Shown: positions 47,604-61,365, counted from the first letter of the stretch. The stretch: DNA of 64,000 nt from Eretmocerus hayati (GCA_029851415.1 CM056741.1:143270522-143334521), one strand, 5' to 3'. Notes: a model not told the origin generated them from the sequence alone. A program made the numbers and translations.

Positions 47604-49500
47604 TATTCTCAATCTTACACCTGTTAGTCAACCATAGCAAAATAAGCGATACTCGTTTAAGAACTTGGTGACGTTGGCAAGTTACTCTAGGGATAAAATC
47701 CTCAACATCTTCTAACAATGAAAATGAGGAAATCCACAATTGAGACTGATATACTCACAGAAATTCCGCATTGGTTTGCGCTGCACATATTGATATTATA
47801 ACTTCGATCTCGCATACGGGATCACGGGGATACTGTCACGTCAGCTTCCCCTATCATAACATCATTCTTACTCGTCCTCGTCAGAACCAGAGCAACGCGA
47901 TACCCCGACGTGTAATTAACACGCGTGCGACACTCTGATTCGCCACGATTTCCTCTCTAGAACCTCACCGGACGACTCTAATACTACCTACTACTCTCAG
48001 CGCGCATCCTGACACAAAATCCGCGAACCCGATGCGCTTGAACTTTTGCCCGTACAGTCCTCGCGGCCAGGGGCAGCGTGAGCGTCAAAAGGTGGAAATT
48101 CGTGTTGTCGCAAAGCGCGTGGTGAATACTATCCTCGTGTCCTTTCGCAAACCTAAAGAGTGGAGGAAAGTCTCATCGAGCCAAGCGAGCACGTCCTGCA
48201 AATCGGACTCTCGGTGACCGGAGGCCGGCGGGGCAGGCAGTCCAGCGCGAAGCGTTGGCCAAACCGAACCGGAGACGTGCGCAGTTCTCACTTTCGGTCG
48301 CGCGCGCTACGGAAGTGGAGAACTTGCCGAGCGGTGAACCGGGAATCGGCCCTCCGGACGCGCTGCTTTGTTTGTTCCCCGCGTATTACATTCATAAATT
48401 CACGAGCGTGTTGCTGATACTGCTGCTGGCTTGCAATTGAAGCCTGGTGGTCTTGGTCAGCCACCTTTTGTTCTCCAACTGGGGATCTAGTGTACTCGTT
48501 GCTAAGCTATAATATAAGTGCAAGCACGAATAACAGTGGTCCTCTGGATACTTCCTCTGTGTAGTGGTCAGCTTGCGGTCACAGAGGCGGGACACGGATA
48601 GAAGGTAATAATTGTTGCACGCAAAGGTGTTTATTGGAACTCGCGCGCGACTAAACTTGCGGGCTTGCGGTGCGGCGGGATAAGCCAAAGAAAGATCGCT
48701 GAGAGCGCACGGAATGTCGGAACTGATTTTTTCTCGGATTTTTCCATCCTGGATGCAGAGTTGAACGGAGATATGGTTCATACAAAAGCTTGATAGATGC
48801 GGTCAATGATTAGAGCCTCTTGGCCACTGTTATAGAGGCTTTCTTTGCCCAGCCACAATGACCAAAAACAATTTCGTCGTTGCTACACCGTTTTTAATCA
48901 GGATACGTTTTTTCTCTTTCATTTGAGGTTTCTCAGGACCTCTCTTGAAGTGTTATATGATTTCAATCTGGGTAACCGAGACCATCGATTTGAAAATCGT
49001 ATTACTGCGCGTCTTCCAACCGGATGTAAAAAAAAGTATGATCTCATCGTGTTGCTCGCGCTCATTGACGCTAGAACAGCTCATTGATCTCGCTTGTTTA
49101 CCGATAGAATTGATTTTGGAACTACTCGCGACGGCTCGAAGCAGATACCTTGATTTGTTTTGAATTGATCATTCTTCATGCATTTCTTGAGATTTCTCAA
49201 AATACAGGATACAATTCGTTTGTAAAACAGAAAATATTATGTCTGTTTAGTGTCACTCGAGTATCTATTATTTTGAATAATTCGAGAACATAGCGATAGT
49301 TGTACTCGACTCCTAATCGTGATCCTGGTCGTAACTTCCTATGTCGTATTACAGGAGTCCCTCGTTTCACGCGGAGCAAGTCTGATTTTACGCTAATTTA
49401 TTTTGCTGGCTGATGGAATGTTTATATTCAATTCCTGGAAAACCCAACGAACAATCCCGCTGAATTGATTTAACGCATCTTCTCGATTGCAATAAAAGTG
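47604..49500. other. Unassigned sequence with a CpG-rich patch at 48.0-48.4 kb
   Basis: No coding exon is recognised. The block at about 48030-48370 is GC- and CpG-rich (for example CGGTCGCGCGCGCTACGG) against an AT-rich background. This is how a promoter or 5' untranslated exon might look, but no start signal or cap-site motif decides it. Confidence 0.3.
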
Positions 49501-49519
49501 TCAACAAAGTGATGCCTAC

Positions 49520-49711
49520 CAGGCGCGGTCCCAAGGGGGCGGGCGGTAGGGGCGATCGCCCCCCCCCCCCCAAAGCCGAAAATTTTGTACAGGAGAGATG
49601 GGAAAACGCGCGCGCGTGAGCGCGCGCGACATCGATTTTTGCATTGCCCGCCCCCCCCAAAAGTCAAAATCGCCCCCCCCCCCCAAAAGTTGGTCTCTGG
49701 GACCGCCCCTG
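49520..49711. mobile_element. hAT-like MITE, 192 bp
   Basis: The ends CAGGCGCGGTCCC and GGGACCGCCCCTG are inverted copies. The perfect 8-bp duplication ATGCCTAC lies at 49512-49519 and 49712-49719. It contains C runs and a CGCGCGCG patch, and belongs to the same family as 45199-45694. Confidence 0.85.
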
Positions 49712-49987
49712 ATGCCTACTGTGAGTCGAAAATTGAATCCATAAATACCACCAATCGAGACAAAGTTTCTGTTTAAATCTAATGCTATATTGTGGACTGG
49801 TTCTTCGGATACAGTTCATGATACGAAACATGTATTTAGTCCACAAAAAGCGTTAGATTCAAACAGAAACTAATTCTGGTCTCGAATATCAGAGTCAAAA
49901 ACGAAATCGAGACAAAGTTGAGATAAGTTGAATTGGTTTCATTTGCTTGAATACTCTTCCAACAAGTATCACTGCTCTGACATACAT

Positions 49988-50961
49988 GAGTGATTCCGCC
50001 AAAAGTGTGATTTTCCGAGCTCCAATAAACTCCCCCAGGTTTCTACGAGTTGCCATGTACATTATAGCAATTTCCTGGGGTGTATTATATTGGTGCACAA
50101 CTATGTTCAAGTTCATAGTTTTTCAGACGATCCTAACGTCCCCGTATTTTATAGTGCTTGACAAAAGGTCGAAATGTCGATTCCGTCCCCGGTAGACAGC
50201 CCACTTTCGACTCTTGCATTCACTGCAACGCACATGCAGAGTCAAAAACCCCTATATTCAGCTATGCACTTGAATGTATAATACTTCAAATGATTTAATC
50301 CACCACTTTGAGACTCAAAATTGAACCCTCAGTTCGTGCACGGTTACCCGACATTTTGATGACAGGTTTTCACCGAAACTGTTTTCACAGCACTAATTAG
50401 CTCAGCAAAGTCCCCAATCGTCTATTGAGCCGTTCTTACCAATGAGGTTGATTTGTAGATACTCAAATACACCTAATCCTTGCGCGACATAAACCGAAAA
50501 CTCGAATCCGCGGCCGAGTGCACCACATAAACGTGTTTTCCAAATGGCGTACAAAATTTTCGGTCAATTCCGTCCTCATGTTGTGCTCCTCCCCAATGCG
50601 CTATATCGCTTTGTGGTACACATTTTCTTGAAGTATTTGGTTGCATTGGATCGAATCTATGCGAAAAAGAGTCTCCGATTAGTTGCCGAACCGTGGGAAT
50701 ATTTTTCAGGCAATATGTCAATTCCGTCCCTGTCAATTCCACCCCCCCCCCTCTGCAATCCCTCAAACTTGGTATATCTCCGTCTGGCTTCTTTTTTGAG
50801 ATATGTAGCTCTAGATACTTTCTTTTTGTATCCGAAAAAGTGTAAATCAATTACTGCTACGAGTCACCGAAACTCGTCTGAGACTGAAATACATTTTTGA
50901 TCCAAAACACTCCTTACGACGATTTTGGCCCCGAAAAACTACACTTTCGGCGGAATCACCC
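49988..50961. mobile_element. MITE with GGGTGATTCCGCC ends
   Basis: GAGTGATTCCGCCAAAAGTG at 49988 pairs with CACTTTCGGCGGAATCACCC ending at 50961. The flanks ACATACAT and ACATACAA match at seven of eight positions, a likely 8-bp duplication. The interior is non-coding. Confidence 0.7.
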
Positions 50962-51248
50962 ACATACAAACTATTCTTATTAACCTAAATCCCTAGTTCC
51001 CAAAACTTCTCTTAGCATTGTGTGTATTCCGTGTAACCTATATACAGAATCTACTCGTATTCGTATGAAAATAATCATTTCCTAGCTCAATGTTCCTGTT
51101 CATGACCATACACATCACTTTACCACCCAACGTACCCATAAGAGCTAGGTCTCACTTTCCGCGGTTTTGTTTCACGCGGTACTTTTTCGGAACTTAACCC
51201 CCGCGTAAAACGACAGACTCCTGTACTCGAAAAGGTGATTAAACTCTA

Positions 51249-52703
51249 CACTGTAAAAAACTTGCGGGAAAAACTTCAACCAATTGGTCAACCAGTGGTT
51301 GAACATTTTTCTACAGCGAATATGGGATGCGATCCATGAGGTTGGTACGCGATGGTGCCCGGGTGACATTTTTGGGTCAGAAAAACAAGTTACTTCGTGC
51401 TTTTCCATAAACAAATAGGAATACACAAAAGCGCCAGTCTCGGCCAGTGCTGAGAGCCTGTTCGGAAAGAAATTCAGATTAAGCAACGTTTTCGCGATTC
51501 ATTATCCGGATTGGTGACCGCTAGGCTGGGGCCGAACGACATTTTTGGGTCAGGAAAACAAGTTTTTCCACGTTTTTTTTTGTGAATAAATAGAAATGAA
51601 TAAGAGCACCAGCGTTAAGAGCCTTTTCGGGTTAAAAATCCACGTTGAGCAACGTTTTCGCAATCCAGTATCCGGATCAGCGACCGCTTGGATGGGGCTC
51701 CTAAAACGTAGCAGCTCCATCCGAGCGGTCTTGTTTATTTCTATCAGTTAGTGAAAAAAAGTGAAAAAACGTATTCTTTGACTCAGTAATGTCTTCCGAA
51801 GACCTCCTTTAACCAATGTTATGGGTCCCGTATTATACCCGTGATATAAGAGTTGACGAATCAATTGCGCGAGCTAATCTTGGTAGCCCCAGCCGAGCTG
51901 TCACCGGATACTGAATCGCGAAAACGTTACTTAAGGAGGCTCGCGCAAATTTAAACAAAACGAAGAAATCGCTTAAATGTTACTTATATTAATAGATAAA
52001 CTAATGAGGAATCATGATCCATCAAGAAAAGTAGGGGTTGGCGATGAAAATCTCGAGTAAACCTGTTTGGCAGAAAAAATCCTTACACACGTAATCTTAT
52101 GGGATAAACACTTCAAAACCAGCTGGTGCGGCAACTAAACGACCAAAATGGACATTCATGGAATATTTTGACGCTATTTTGCACCATGAGTTTAATGGTG
52201 TGAAAAAATTAATACGTTGGCGATCTAAATTTTGAGTAAATTGAGTTCAAAGTGAGTTTTGAGCGTGGAGCAGCGCGCCGCATTGTACAGCTTGCACTGT
52301 GAGTATACCTATATGTAGCGTCAGGATCGTAACGGAAAATGGAAAGGCCTGACTACCTGCGCGTAGGGCCCCGCGCTCGGTACGGCACCACGCGCGCGAG
52401 CCTCCTTAATCTAGACTTTTTCCTGAAAAGGTTCGTGTGACCCGCGCTGATATTTTCTCGTCTCTGTTGATGAAAAGAAAACATGGAAAAACTTGTTTTC
52501 TTGACTCAATAAGGTCGACCGGAAACCACCATGGACCAATCTCATGGATCCCATTTTCACTCCCATACTCGCTGTGGTAAAATTGTCAACCAGTGGTTGA
52601 ATTTGGTGATCAGCCGGTGTTTGAATTTGGCGATCAACCAGTGGTTGAATTTTCAACCAGTGGTTGGCCAATTTGATTGAAAGTCAACCAATTTTTTACA
52701 GTG
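51249..52703. mobile_element. Tc1/mariner-type MITE with CACTGTAAAAAA ends, hosting another MITE
   Basis: CACTGTAAAAAA at 51249 pairs with TTTTTTACAGTG ending at 52703, with TA at 51247-51248 and 52704-52705. Near both ends are self-complementary CAACCAGTGGTTG words. Inner stretches (AACGTTTTCGCGATTC and complement near 51485 and 51910) are palindromic too. The same family recurs at 61366-62024. Confidence 0.78.
51935..52406. mobile_element. Nested MITE with AGGAGGCTCGCGC ends
   Basis: AGGAGGCTCGCGC at 51935 pairs with GCGCGAGCCTCCT ending at 52406. TA lies at 51933-51934 and 52407-52408. It inserted into the larger element at 51249-52703. Confidence 0.72.
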
Positions 52704-54640
52704 TACCAAGAGAATTTCACAAGTCTTCTCAGGATGATTTCTATTACACTTGATCGTATGTATAATTTGGTGCACACGAGAACTCGAACAAAAACGTGTC
52801 CCATTCGTGGGACCCGTCGCAGTGAACGTGTTAGAACGTTTATTGCAAACGGCAATTACCAGACAGTTTACCTTCATAATCAGCAATCTCATACAATTTC
52901 GAATGACGGTCTATCAAATTCAATATAACAGTTTCATACGCGGCGTGGTGGATGGTGCCAAGAGTTCAAACGTGACCAATTTGATCGCTCTGGAGTTATT
53001 AGCGCGCGTTGATTCGGAAGCGAGACATTGAGAAATGAGACACGTTGAATTTTCACAACGGCAAAATAGCGGTAAGATGCGGTTACCCGCGAATAAGCTC
53101 TCATCGTGATATAGGTTCACGGCTTACATGAGCAGAAGGCGCATAAAATCCGCGCGACCCATGCCCGCCGCCACCGCCGCGAAAGATGAGGTCGATCCGC
53201 TCGATCGGATGCTCTCATCCTCATATATTCGCGCGCGCCACAACATCAGGGTCACGTGCGCTTGTCTTACAACTCTTACAACTCCCTATGGACTCCGCCA
53301 CTATATTACACGCTCGTATTCAATTTTTGAATATTTATTATGCACGTACATCACGTGTACCCTTCATACTGCACGCACAACAAACATTATAGATATTCTT
53401 TATAGGTATTACCTCGGGTATTACATTCACACTCCCCTGGAGATCTCGCTTCGCGTTTTGGCACGAAAAGATCGGTATCCCTGTTATAGCGTATCCGATC
53501 TACATCGGCGTAGGTGTAAATATAGGTATATATAGATTGTAAAGTATGGATGCAGTACTCCTACTCGCATTCGCGTTCGGTTGTACACACGGCAGCTCCA
53601 CGTTACGGAATTCGTATATCCCGTTACAACGAGAGGAGCTGCATCGAAGAGAGCGCAGATCTCGGGGCGCCCCGCGCGCGGGACCTTATAAAATCCCACC
53701 TTTTTGTACACGCTTGTATAGTATATGTACATAAATTCGTTTTGCTTGCTTGACAAGTTCATCACTTACACCCTGACAATCGGTTGGGGATCTACCCAAA
53801 TCGGTTGAATTTTTCTGTCAATCAGCTGGTTCAAGTTTTTCTCTAGAATTTCTTACAGTAATACTCGTCGACTTGTCGGTTACGTCGGACGATTTGATTT
53901 TTCCCCTAGATTCGTTGTATCGATTAGAACTTTTTCTTATAAATAATTTGAAATGTGAATTTTCATGAGCCGATTGCGCATCGCGTCGATGAGTAAATCA
54001 CATTCGCAAATGAATTCGACTCACACATTTCGTTGAGCTGTTGGGTGAAAGCGAGCCGATTGTTGGAAACTTATGTCGCGAAAGATTTAAGCTGCTTACA
54101 CACGTAACGATCAAAATAGGCGATATTTGTACGACTACATGATAATTCTCAGGCTTACACAATCATAATAACGTTCTTCAACGATGGATTTATCCATTTC
54201 GGTCTTACATCAGTTATTCCAAATTGACGAGGTGATGATATTCGTTGAATCAACGATAAGATTTATAAGAGTTCAATCAATTACAATAATATATTTGAAG
54301 GAGGATGCAACCCTAATTTTGATCAGGCCTAAAAAATTGCAGGCGTTTGAAGATCTGGATTTAATGTATTTTTTCGGTCTAAAAACGATGGAGTGGTCAG
54401 TTTTTGAAAAATTTTTTTAAAACTATTTTCGTTCTCTGGCTCGCGCCCCCTTCAACGGGTCGCCAAACCCACACGGCTGCTTGTTCATATCATAAAAACT
54501 CCAACCAACAAGAATTTCAAACCGATTCTTCGAGCTATTCAGGACTATTTCCATATTTTCGGATCAAAATTCAAAATTTTCTGGTTGATAGGTTTCAGAA
54601 CTCGAAAAATGAAGTACTTACAACATGACCGCATATGCCG
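52704..54640. other. Unassigned sequence, no supported gene
   Basis: Many overlapping short frames at 52.7-53.8 kb lie in CGCGCG-containing sequence without recognisable domains. TATATA and TATAAAA words occur at 53525 and 53687, but nothing supports them as core promoters. Confidence 0.3.
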
Positions 54641-55540
54641 ATCTCAGAACCAGGCACTCGTTGACTTTCGCACAATTTTTTTTCAAGTTTGTTGTGTTAG
54701 AATGTGAGAAAATGAGTGATTTGGGACGACCTCTGTTGATTTCTTCGTCTCCCAGAAAATATAGAGTGTGTTTTTACATTTTTCGTCTTTTCACACTTAC
54801 AAAATCGCCAACGAAATTGTATACTGGTGCCATAATTTTTTGGTCTTACCGATCTCAACATACTTTAGCGCATTCGATTTCTTCTTTCAAGACCTTCAAA
54901 ATCCGTTTTCGGAAGTTGCGAAACTTAAATTTAGAGCAATTTTGTGAGCAAAATACGAAGATTTTTCGCAAAATAGGCGGCCAAAGTCGATGTGTACCCA
55001 ACATGTCCCTCAATATGGTTATCTCGAAAGGGAGTGCGGTACGACTTTTTCACCATTGGTTCCTGGTTGTGTTGTTCCAATCCAAATCTGATTATTCTTG
55101 GTGCCTTGATCATAGTAACTTCATCATCGACATCTCAAATTTGGAACCTCAGTCTCATGTATTTCGAGTAGCAGTCCAGAGACGAGGAAGCTTTTTCAGA
55201 TTCAGACAGATATAATGTCCGGTGAGTGTACATCTGTACATTGAACAATATTGAAGTAGACCAGAGTTGTTAAAAACGGCTTGATGTTGAGCATGTACTG
55301 GTACATTCTTTCACGAACTCGCAAAAAATCACTTCCGGAGAAATCGTGACAGCTTGGCTCTGGTTGATCAAAATCGAGCTTATCTTAGCTGATTCTGGAG
55401 GTTTAGAACAAGCTTTAAAATGCAATCAAGTACGTTGGAAAATATTGAAACGGGCCCAAACTATTATCGAAACGGCTCAAGGGGGACATGTTGGGTACAC
55501 TTACCTTATGTATTGAGAAAATATCGTGAGAACATCCGTA
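54640..55540 (+). repeat. Dispersed repeat family, copy B
   Basis: The part from about 54880 matches 36656-37330 in order. The part at 54700-54770 (GAGAAAATGAGTGATTTGG and following TCCCAGAAAA) also matches 3415-3475 in the TTC27 intron. The segment ends near GGGTACACTTACCTTATG. Confidence 0.6.
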
Positions 55541-56850
55541 TAAATACAGGTCTTCAGCCCCCCCCCCCGCGGTTTTTTCAAGCCGAACTTTAAAATTTGG
55601 ATTGCACATCCCCTCAATCGATTCAAAACCCCACAGATTGCAAGTCATCTTCAAATTTCCTGAACTCCATAAATTCGTAAAATTGTTATCACGCTCCACT
55701 TTGCATTATATTTCCTTGCTTATATCCGCTCAATTTCCCAGATTCAAACTACCAATTACTCAATTAACTGATGCACGGACAAGCGAGACCGATCATTTCA
55801 CTCTCTTGTAATAGACGTTACGTGACAAAAAAACGATCGAGAAGGCGCAGAGCCGATAATTCATTCATTCATAACATGAGTACAGCGCCACCGCGGCCGT
55901 CGTACTATTTTATGGGCACGCGCGCACTAGTAGGTGAGACTCATATCGTCGAGTCATAATGAGGCTCTTGACGGAGTCAAAAGCGACACACTCGCTTTTA
56001 GTATAAGCACGCAACATCGGTCGTCAATGAGAATGTTATATACTGTATGAAAAGGACTTTCGGTGCGTGCAGTGCTTTCTAAGCTTGCTCTCCAACTTTA
56101 GAACAGATTTATTTGAATAGCTTATTTGTACCTGGTTGGTGTATATCCGGGGCGCGCAGCTAGGATGTGGTTATAGATAAACACACACAACATAATAATA
56201 ATACACAACGCATCTTGTATTCATACTTTTTAGTTCGGTGTTATCTCCCACGCTAGCGTTGCGCGTACTTTCTCTAAATACTAAAAGAGCGTTACTTTCA
56301 TAGTTTTCACGGACATGCAGGCGGTGCGAACTTGTGCGGGGGAGACCGATATGGTTAGCGAAAAGAAGAGCATCTCCATGAATATTATTATTTGCGCGTT
56401 AAACAGCACGAGTTTTCTCATTACCCAGGAAGATTTTGTAAAAGAGAGAAAACTGTGTAGAGAGTTTTCAAGATTATCCGTCAGTCAATGTGCAACACTC
56501 ACTTGTAGGAAGCTTGCGATTCCATGCGATATGTAATTACAGTTCGGCGGAAGAGCTTCACGGAGTTGATTCAGAAATCAATCAAGTAATGTTCGAATGA
56601 GACCGATATTAGCTATTCATTTCCTTATTGCTGGATGGCGGGACTCTTGCCGAATGCAAGTTGAAACTCTACTCTACTTTTGATATGTTATCGGTACCTA
56701 TATTGATCATGACGATGAATTACAGAATTTTCGAGCAGATAAACAGTAATCTTGTTGATCAACGATCATTTCCTCTGAAACTCTGAATGCTATCTGAACA
56801 ACTCGTAAGGATAAATTTTAAAAAATAGTCAGAGTACAAATGAAAGCCAC
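55541..56850. other. Unassigned sequence
   Basis: No recognised exon or repeat apart from a short C run at 55560. Open frames are short and without motifs. Confidence 0.3.
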
Positions 56851-57035
56851 CACAGCTGCGTGGAGCCGTAGCCTCCAACGCAGAAGGCCTGGGTTCGAAT
56901 CTCGGTAGGGTGACAACTTGAACTTGCATAAGTGCCTGTTCAGTGGCTTTGTCTAAATTGGGCAACCACTTATAACTGTAGACCTTGCATATAAACTGAA
57001 TTAGAGGTTCATGAATGCATTATGAAAAAAAATGA
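56850..57035 (+). repeat. Possible tRNA-derived SINE
   Basis: A B-box-like GGGTTCGAATCTCGG lies at about 56893, preceded by GTGGAGCCGTAGCCTCC, which could be a decayed A box. About 120 bp downstream an A-rich tail begins at 57023. The A box is weak. Confidence 0.4.
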
Positions 57036-57264
57036 GATATTGACGGAGGATTGCTGGAACACTCAAAATAACGAATATTATTCAAGTACTGATCGCGTAA
57101 GGAGCAAGCAACGACGTTTTCAGTCATCGAATGAGCTTATGAAAAGCAACTCGAGTCCGGAGTCATGTCACTCACATACGGAACCATTTGTCAATGTCAA
57201 CAGAGAGGACATGATACATCGTAATAGTCTGTTCATAAAGAACCTTCAAATTCAAAAGCGTTAA
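57022..57264 (+). other. Open frame of uncertain status, Ser/Asn-rich
   Basis: Eighty codons (for example STDRVRSKQRRFQSSNELM) look protein-like in composition. No convincing acceptor or donor joins it to the exon at 59405, and it begins at the A-rich end of a possible SINE. Confidence 0.2.
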
Positions 57265-59404
57265 CTCGAAAACCGAGGAAGGCGGATCCGGCAACCACCA
57301 ACCAAGAAACGTTTCACAATCGAGCTTTTGTTGGCCGAATGAAGCAATGCAATTGTCGGTCAGATTGATTTTAAAGGCTATACAGTCAAGGAACACATTT
57401 CGATCTCGAGAGTTCCAAATCCATGAGTGCAGTGCCGCGTATGCCTGCATCGAAAATTTATCATAAGAAGCGCGTAATGCGGAACGAATCGTCCTTTGGC
57501 CGCAGTGAATGATAATAAATGAAAAAGTGCCAGCGGCGCGTGAGTAAGTAACATCAGGCCCATCATATATACTCAAAACAAAGGAAGAGAAAGGATATCG
57601 TGCACGATCTCTGCGATGAAATTTATCAAGCGGGCCCACGCTGTCCGATCGTCGTCGTTGTTCCAATTGAGCCTCGGGCCCGATGCACATTCAAGACTTG
57701 TCGCTGAAGTGGTCAAGATAAGGCTTTTGCGACCCTCATATTCTCGCGGTGACGCATCGAATTTTTTTATGCAACCTTTGTGTTTTATTAGGCTTAATTG
57801 CATGAATCCGCCTTAGATTTTTGTTTTCACAGTCACATGACATGCTTTGAGTAAAACGTCCAACTCATGTCAAATGCATAAATTGTTTGTATGAGATTTT
57901 TTGTTTAGCGATTCAAGTGGTATGAGCCAAATGTCACGCCAGGGTGAAAGATCGTAAGCTCTTCACTCGCGCGTCAAACTGTGAGTATTACGCGAGTCAT
58001 CAATGTCCGCGGGCTTTTTTAATTCAGCTGTTGGATTGATTACATGGACAGAGTGCAAAGTCCATCACATGTATGTGAAATTGGGCGCCTTGAGGGGCGG
58101 ATGTGGCAAAGCCTCCGCAGTATCGAGGTGAACGTTGTCTTGCGTGCATTTCAATTTGTTGTTCTCGCGGCTTGATTTAAATCTCTCTCTCCATTGAGTG
58201 AATCATCCACAGAGTTGAGCGAAAGTTGGAGGCCGGAATATTGAGTTGCTTGCACGGCGAGATGAGTCAAGATTGATTATAAATGCTAGTTTCAAACGCT
58301 AGTTGAATTCAAGACACGAATCATCATCTGAGATTTGAATGAGCGTGAGAATCGAGGTGTATGTCCTGACCTTGGGATGACATAACTTTTTTTTTGCTTC
58401 AAAATTATCGCAATTGTTTCATTAATTGTTTCAAATTAAGGCAAAGTACTTCATCAAGTTCTCAATTTCTCCGAGTTTCCACGGTGCTCGAGATGAGTAT
58501 AAAAGTATACCGACCGTCAACCTAAAATCACTGTGATGCTGTCAAGTCTATGAACGATGTATTTGAATCATTCTGAGAAAAAATTGTAGGTGTCTCCAAC
58601 TACTTCCATTTTCTGGCTCAAACAAATGCTCTTTGATTTCCTTCTTGTAGAAAACGGGCTGAAAAAATCTCAGATACAGTCTGATTTTGAAATGTTATGT
58701 CGAGTCTGACGAATGATGTTTGTGCACTCGATAATAGATAACAAGAATCACTTCAAGAACATCAAAAGCGCAATGCGTCAAATTCTTGAATTTCGATTGG
58801 TCTTTTTGTTGATATTACTCTGAGAATATATTGATTGAATTCCAAATGCACCCTTGCAGAGAATATTTCTAATATTTATGTAGCCAATACGATGTTTCAA
58901 GATCTAGATTCCATGGGCCATGACTCAGTTGCTGTACGGATCAAGAATAAATACTTGCGGATAAACAAGGCTCACCAGAAAGATCTGTAGCCTGTAGCAT
59001 ACTTATGCCAAGAACGGCAGTTATTTTTTAGGAAGAAGATTTCCATTAAAGTTAAATTTCGTAATAATCCATTCCCCCTTTTGATTTCTGTCTTTGTCAG
59101 CATGTGTTTGTGGCTCAGGAATATGATTGGATGATTGCATTCATATTCGAACGATCAAATGCAAACGTCTTAAATAGTGCACAATTTGAGTGCAGATGAG
59201 GGCCGTGGCAAAGATAGCGTCAACAATCGAGCGAGCGTCACCTTGTAAAATTAATTAGAGCCTTTAGTGTCTATTAAAGGTGCTCCTAAGATTAGATAAA
59301 TATGCCTCAAAGATAAGGAAAATGTCATCTGAGTCGTTGGATGCGCACCGAACAATCCTTCATTGTTATCACACAAAATCGTAATTCGTCCGCTTTTTCA
59401 TTAC
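57265..59404. other. Non-repetitive sequence, probably intron or intergenic
   Basis: No repeat structure or supported exon was seen. The minus-strand frame at 57172-57690 is long (172 codons) but has no recognisable motif and no splice support. Confidence 0.3.
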
Positions 59405-59546
59405 AGGCGCAACACAGAATTGAACAATTGAAAAAGGCGACCGACAGAATTCAAAGGGAAATCGAAGAGGTAACGGAGCGGGAGCATGAGCTTCGAAATG
59501 TCGGCAGCATCAAAACCATATCAGACGAGACGGTAGATTACAAGGT
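59405..59546 (+). CDS. Internal exon of an unidentified coiled-coil protein
   Basis: The open exon lies between a pyrimidine-rich acceptor (TTTTTCATTACAG) and a strong donor (AAG then GTAAGC). It encodes 47 residues starting AQHRIEQLKKATDRIQ and ending SDETVDYK, with a heptad-like charged helix. The segment REIEEVTEREHELR resembles the ERE-x-ELR helix seen near the C-terminus of AKAP2/MISP-type cytoskeletal scaffold proteins; that likeness is from memory and uncertain. No partner exon with matching phase (0 at the acceptor) was identified. The flanking 57-64 kb may be its introns. Confidence 0.55.
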
Positions 59547-61365
59547 AAGCCAGGTGTCACCAAATCAAGCAACCTAATACACCAGTGTGATCGATGCGTG
59601 GGTTGATAGTCGCTTTCGATAAGAATCGTTGCACTCGTCAATTGTTCCAGGGCTCTCAAGCTCTTTTTCGTTTCAAATTCACCGCGGAACAGCACTACAG
59701 TCAAAATATTTGAAACTTGTCATCAAATCCGTTATAATCGCACAAAAATTCATGAAAATGTTCTTGAAAAATTTTTCGATACTATCTGCCTTTTTTAAAC
59801 ATCGTGAATAAAGAAATCTCGAAGTGGTATCTGTTGTGAACAATCTCAGAATCAGAGTCACTTCCTCGGTAGACGTGGATCAACACGATAAGTCTGATTG
59901 ATACGATCAGCGATAATGACGAATCTGATGAAAAATTTCGTTATCAGCTTGAGACATCGGCAAAACTCGTGGAGCTCTTTGAAGTTAACTATACGACTCA
60001 TCGGTTCCAATCGTTTCCAGAAAAATTAGTTCTGATAAACAAATACCACCATTAAAAAAACCATTTAAAAATCGCAAGCAAAGGGCTATCGGCGGAACCA
60101 CTTTACGTAGCAAATACTTCGTCCGTGTGGTCGTTGTTTTTGTGGCCACAGAATGTGCAAGTATACAACACGGGGTGGCACTAAAAGTATGCGTAGGTAA
60201 AGTGCTTGAATTCCACAGATAAAGCGATCAATTTGTCGAGTGGGTAGATGCACATATTCGCGTATACGCGGGACACCATATACACACTGTTTATCATGGT
60301 TTACCCGTTTACCACAAATTTCAAGCAGATTGATAGCCGAGCCCTTTATCAGCAGGCTCACTTTCTTTCAGCCTATAAACCAGACACTGTGCAGCATGCG
60401 AGATTTACTTACCAGACTTACCTCATTGTAATAATACATATAATGTAGACTTGACGTTTCAAGCGATAACATAGCCACACACACCCAACGAATGGGCATC
60501 GGCCTCTTCGCGGCCCACGCTTTCAAGGCCGAGATAAACGTGAGATTTTCCGAGGTGCCATTATCCGCAGGTGACAAAGCTACGTCGAGCCAATATATTA
60601 TCCGCATCGCTCGCGATCGGGTATATAATGTATTTTATATGCGAGGTATTTCATTATACGCCACGCGTGGTCGAGCTGGTCTTGCGCGATAATTATTTGC
60701 ACATGAACTTTCTACACGCATGCATGCATCGCTTGCGAATATTTGTGAGATATCGCGATCGTTTTACCGATATTTTCTCGCGATCTCCAATTGAATTATG
60801 TGACGCATTAGCTGACAAAAGTTACCGTTACTTCAAGAAATTCTCGCTTGACTTGAAGATACACGGAAAATTGAGATAATTCGGTGCCAATCGAGGATAA
60901 TGTCAACGTGAGTCACGAGAAAATTTTTGCCAGGCTATATAACAACGGTTGGGTACAATTTTTACTCCTCGCGGCTCGCGTCACGCCGTCGTCGCCGCTC
61001 GTCTTCAGCAATTCTGACCGTCATCAGCTGAGCATAATCATAATTTTGCATTTTCATAACGAGCGATTCCCATGCCGAGACCTTGGACACGAGAAATTGG
61101 CGGTTGCGTTGAAGTCTCCGGACGAGCAGAAAATACTGTGATGAATTTACAAGGTTCCCTTGAATTTTAAGTATGTTTGCATCTCATTGACTTAGCCAAT
61201 GGCCTGAATTAAAATCATTGAAGTTGAACCTTAAAAGTTTTGCATCTTTATCCAATGATATTGTGAAATGACGGCTCAATTTTTTGAAGAAAAAGAGCAG
61301 TAATTCACAATTAATTTTATTAGGTTGTAATGACTCTCAAACCTCAACACGCCACCGATTCCATG
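59547..61365. other. Non-repetitive sequence, probably intron or intergenic
   Basis: Nothing recognised. Many TATATA and GATCGCGAT-like words occur at 60.2-60.9 kb without a coding context. Confidence 0.3.

Noticed and set aside
52677..53031. Possible protein gene right of the 51-kb MITE
   Set aside because: Two overlapping plus-strand frames, both starting at weak sites, without domains or splice signals.
57172..57690. 172-codon minus-strand open frame
   Set aside because: No recognisable domain, and it conflicts with the plus-strand frame at 57022; kept only as a note.
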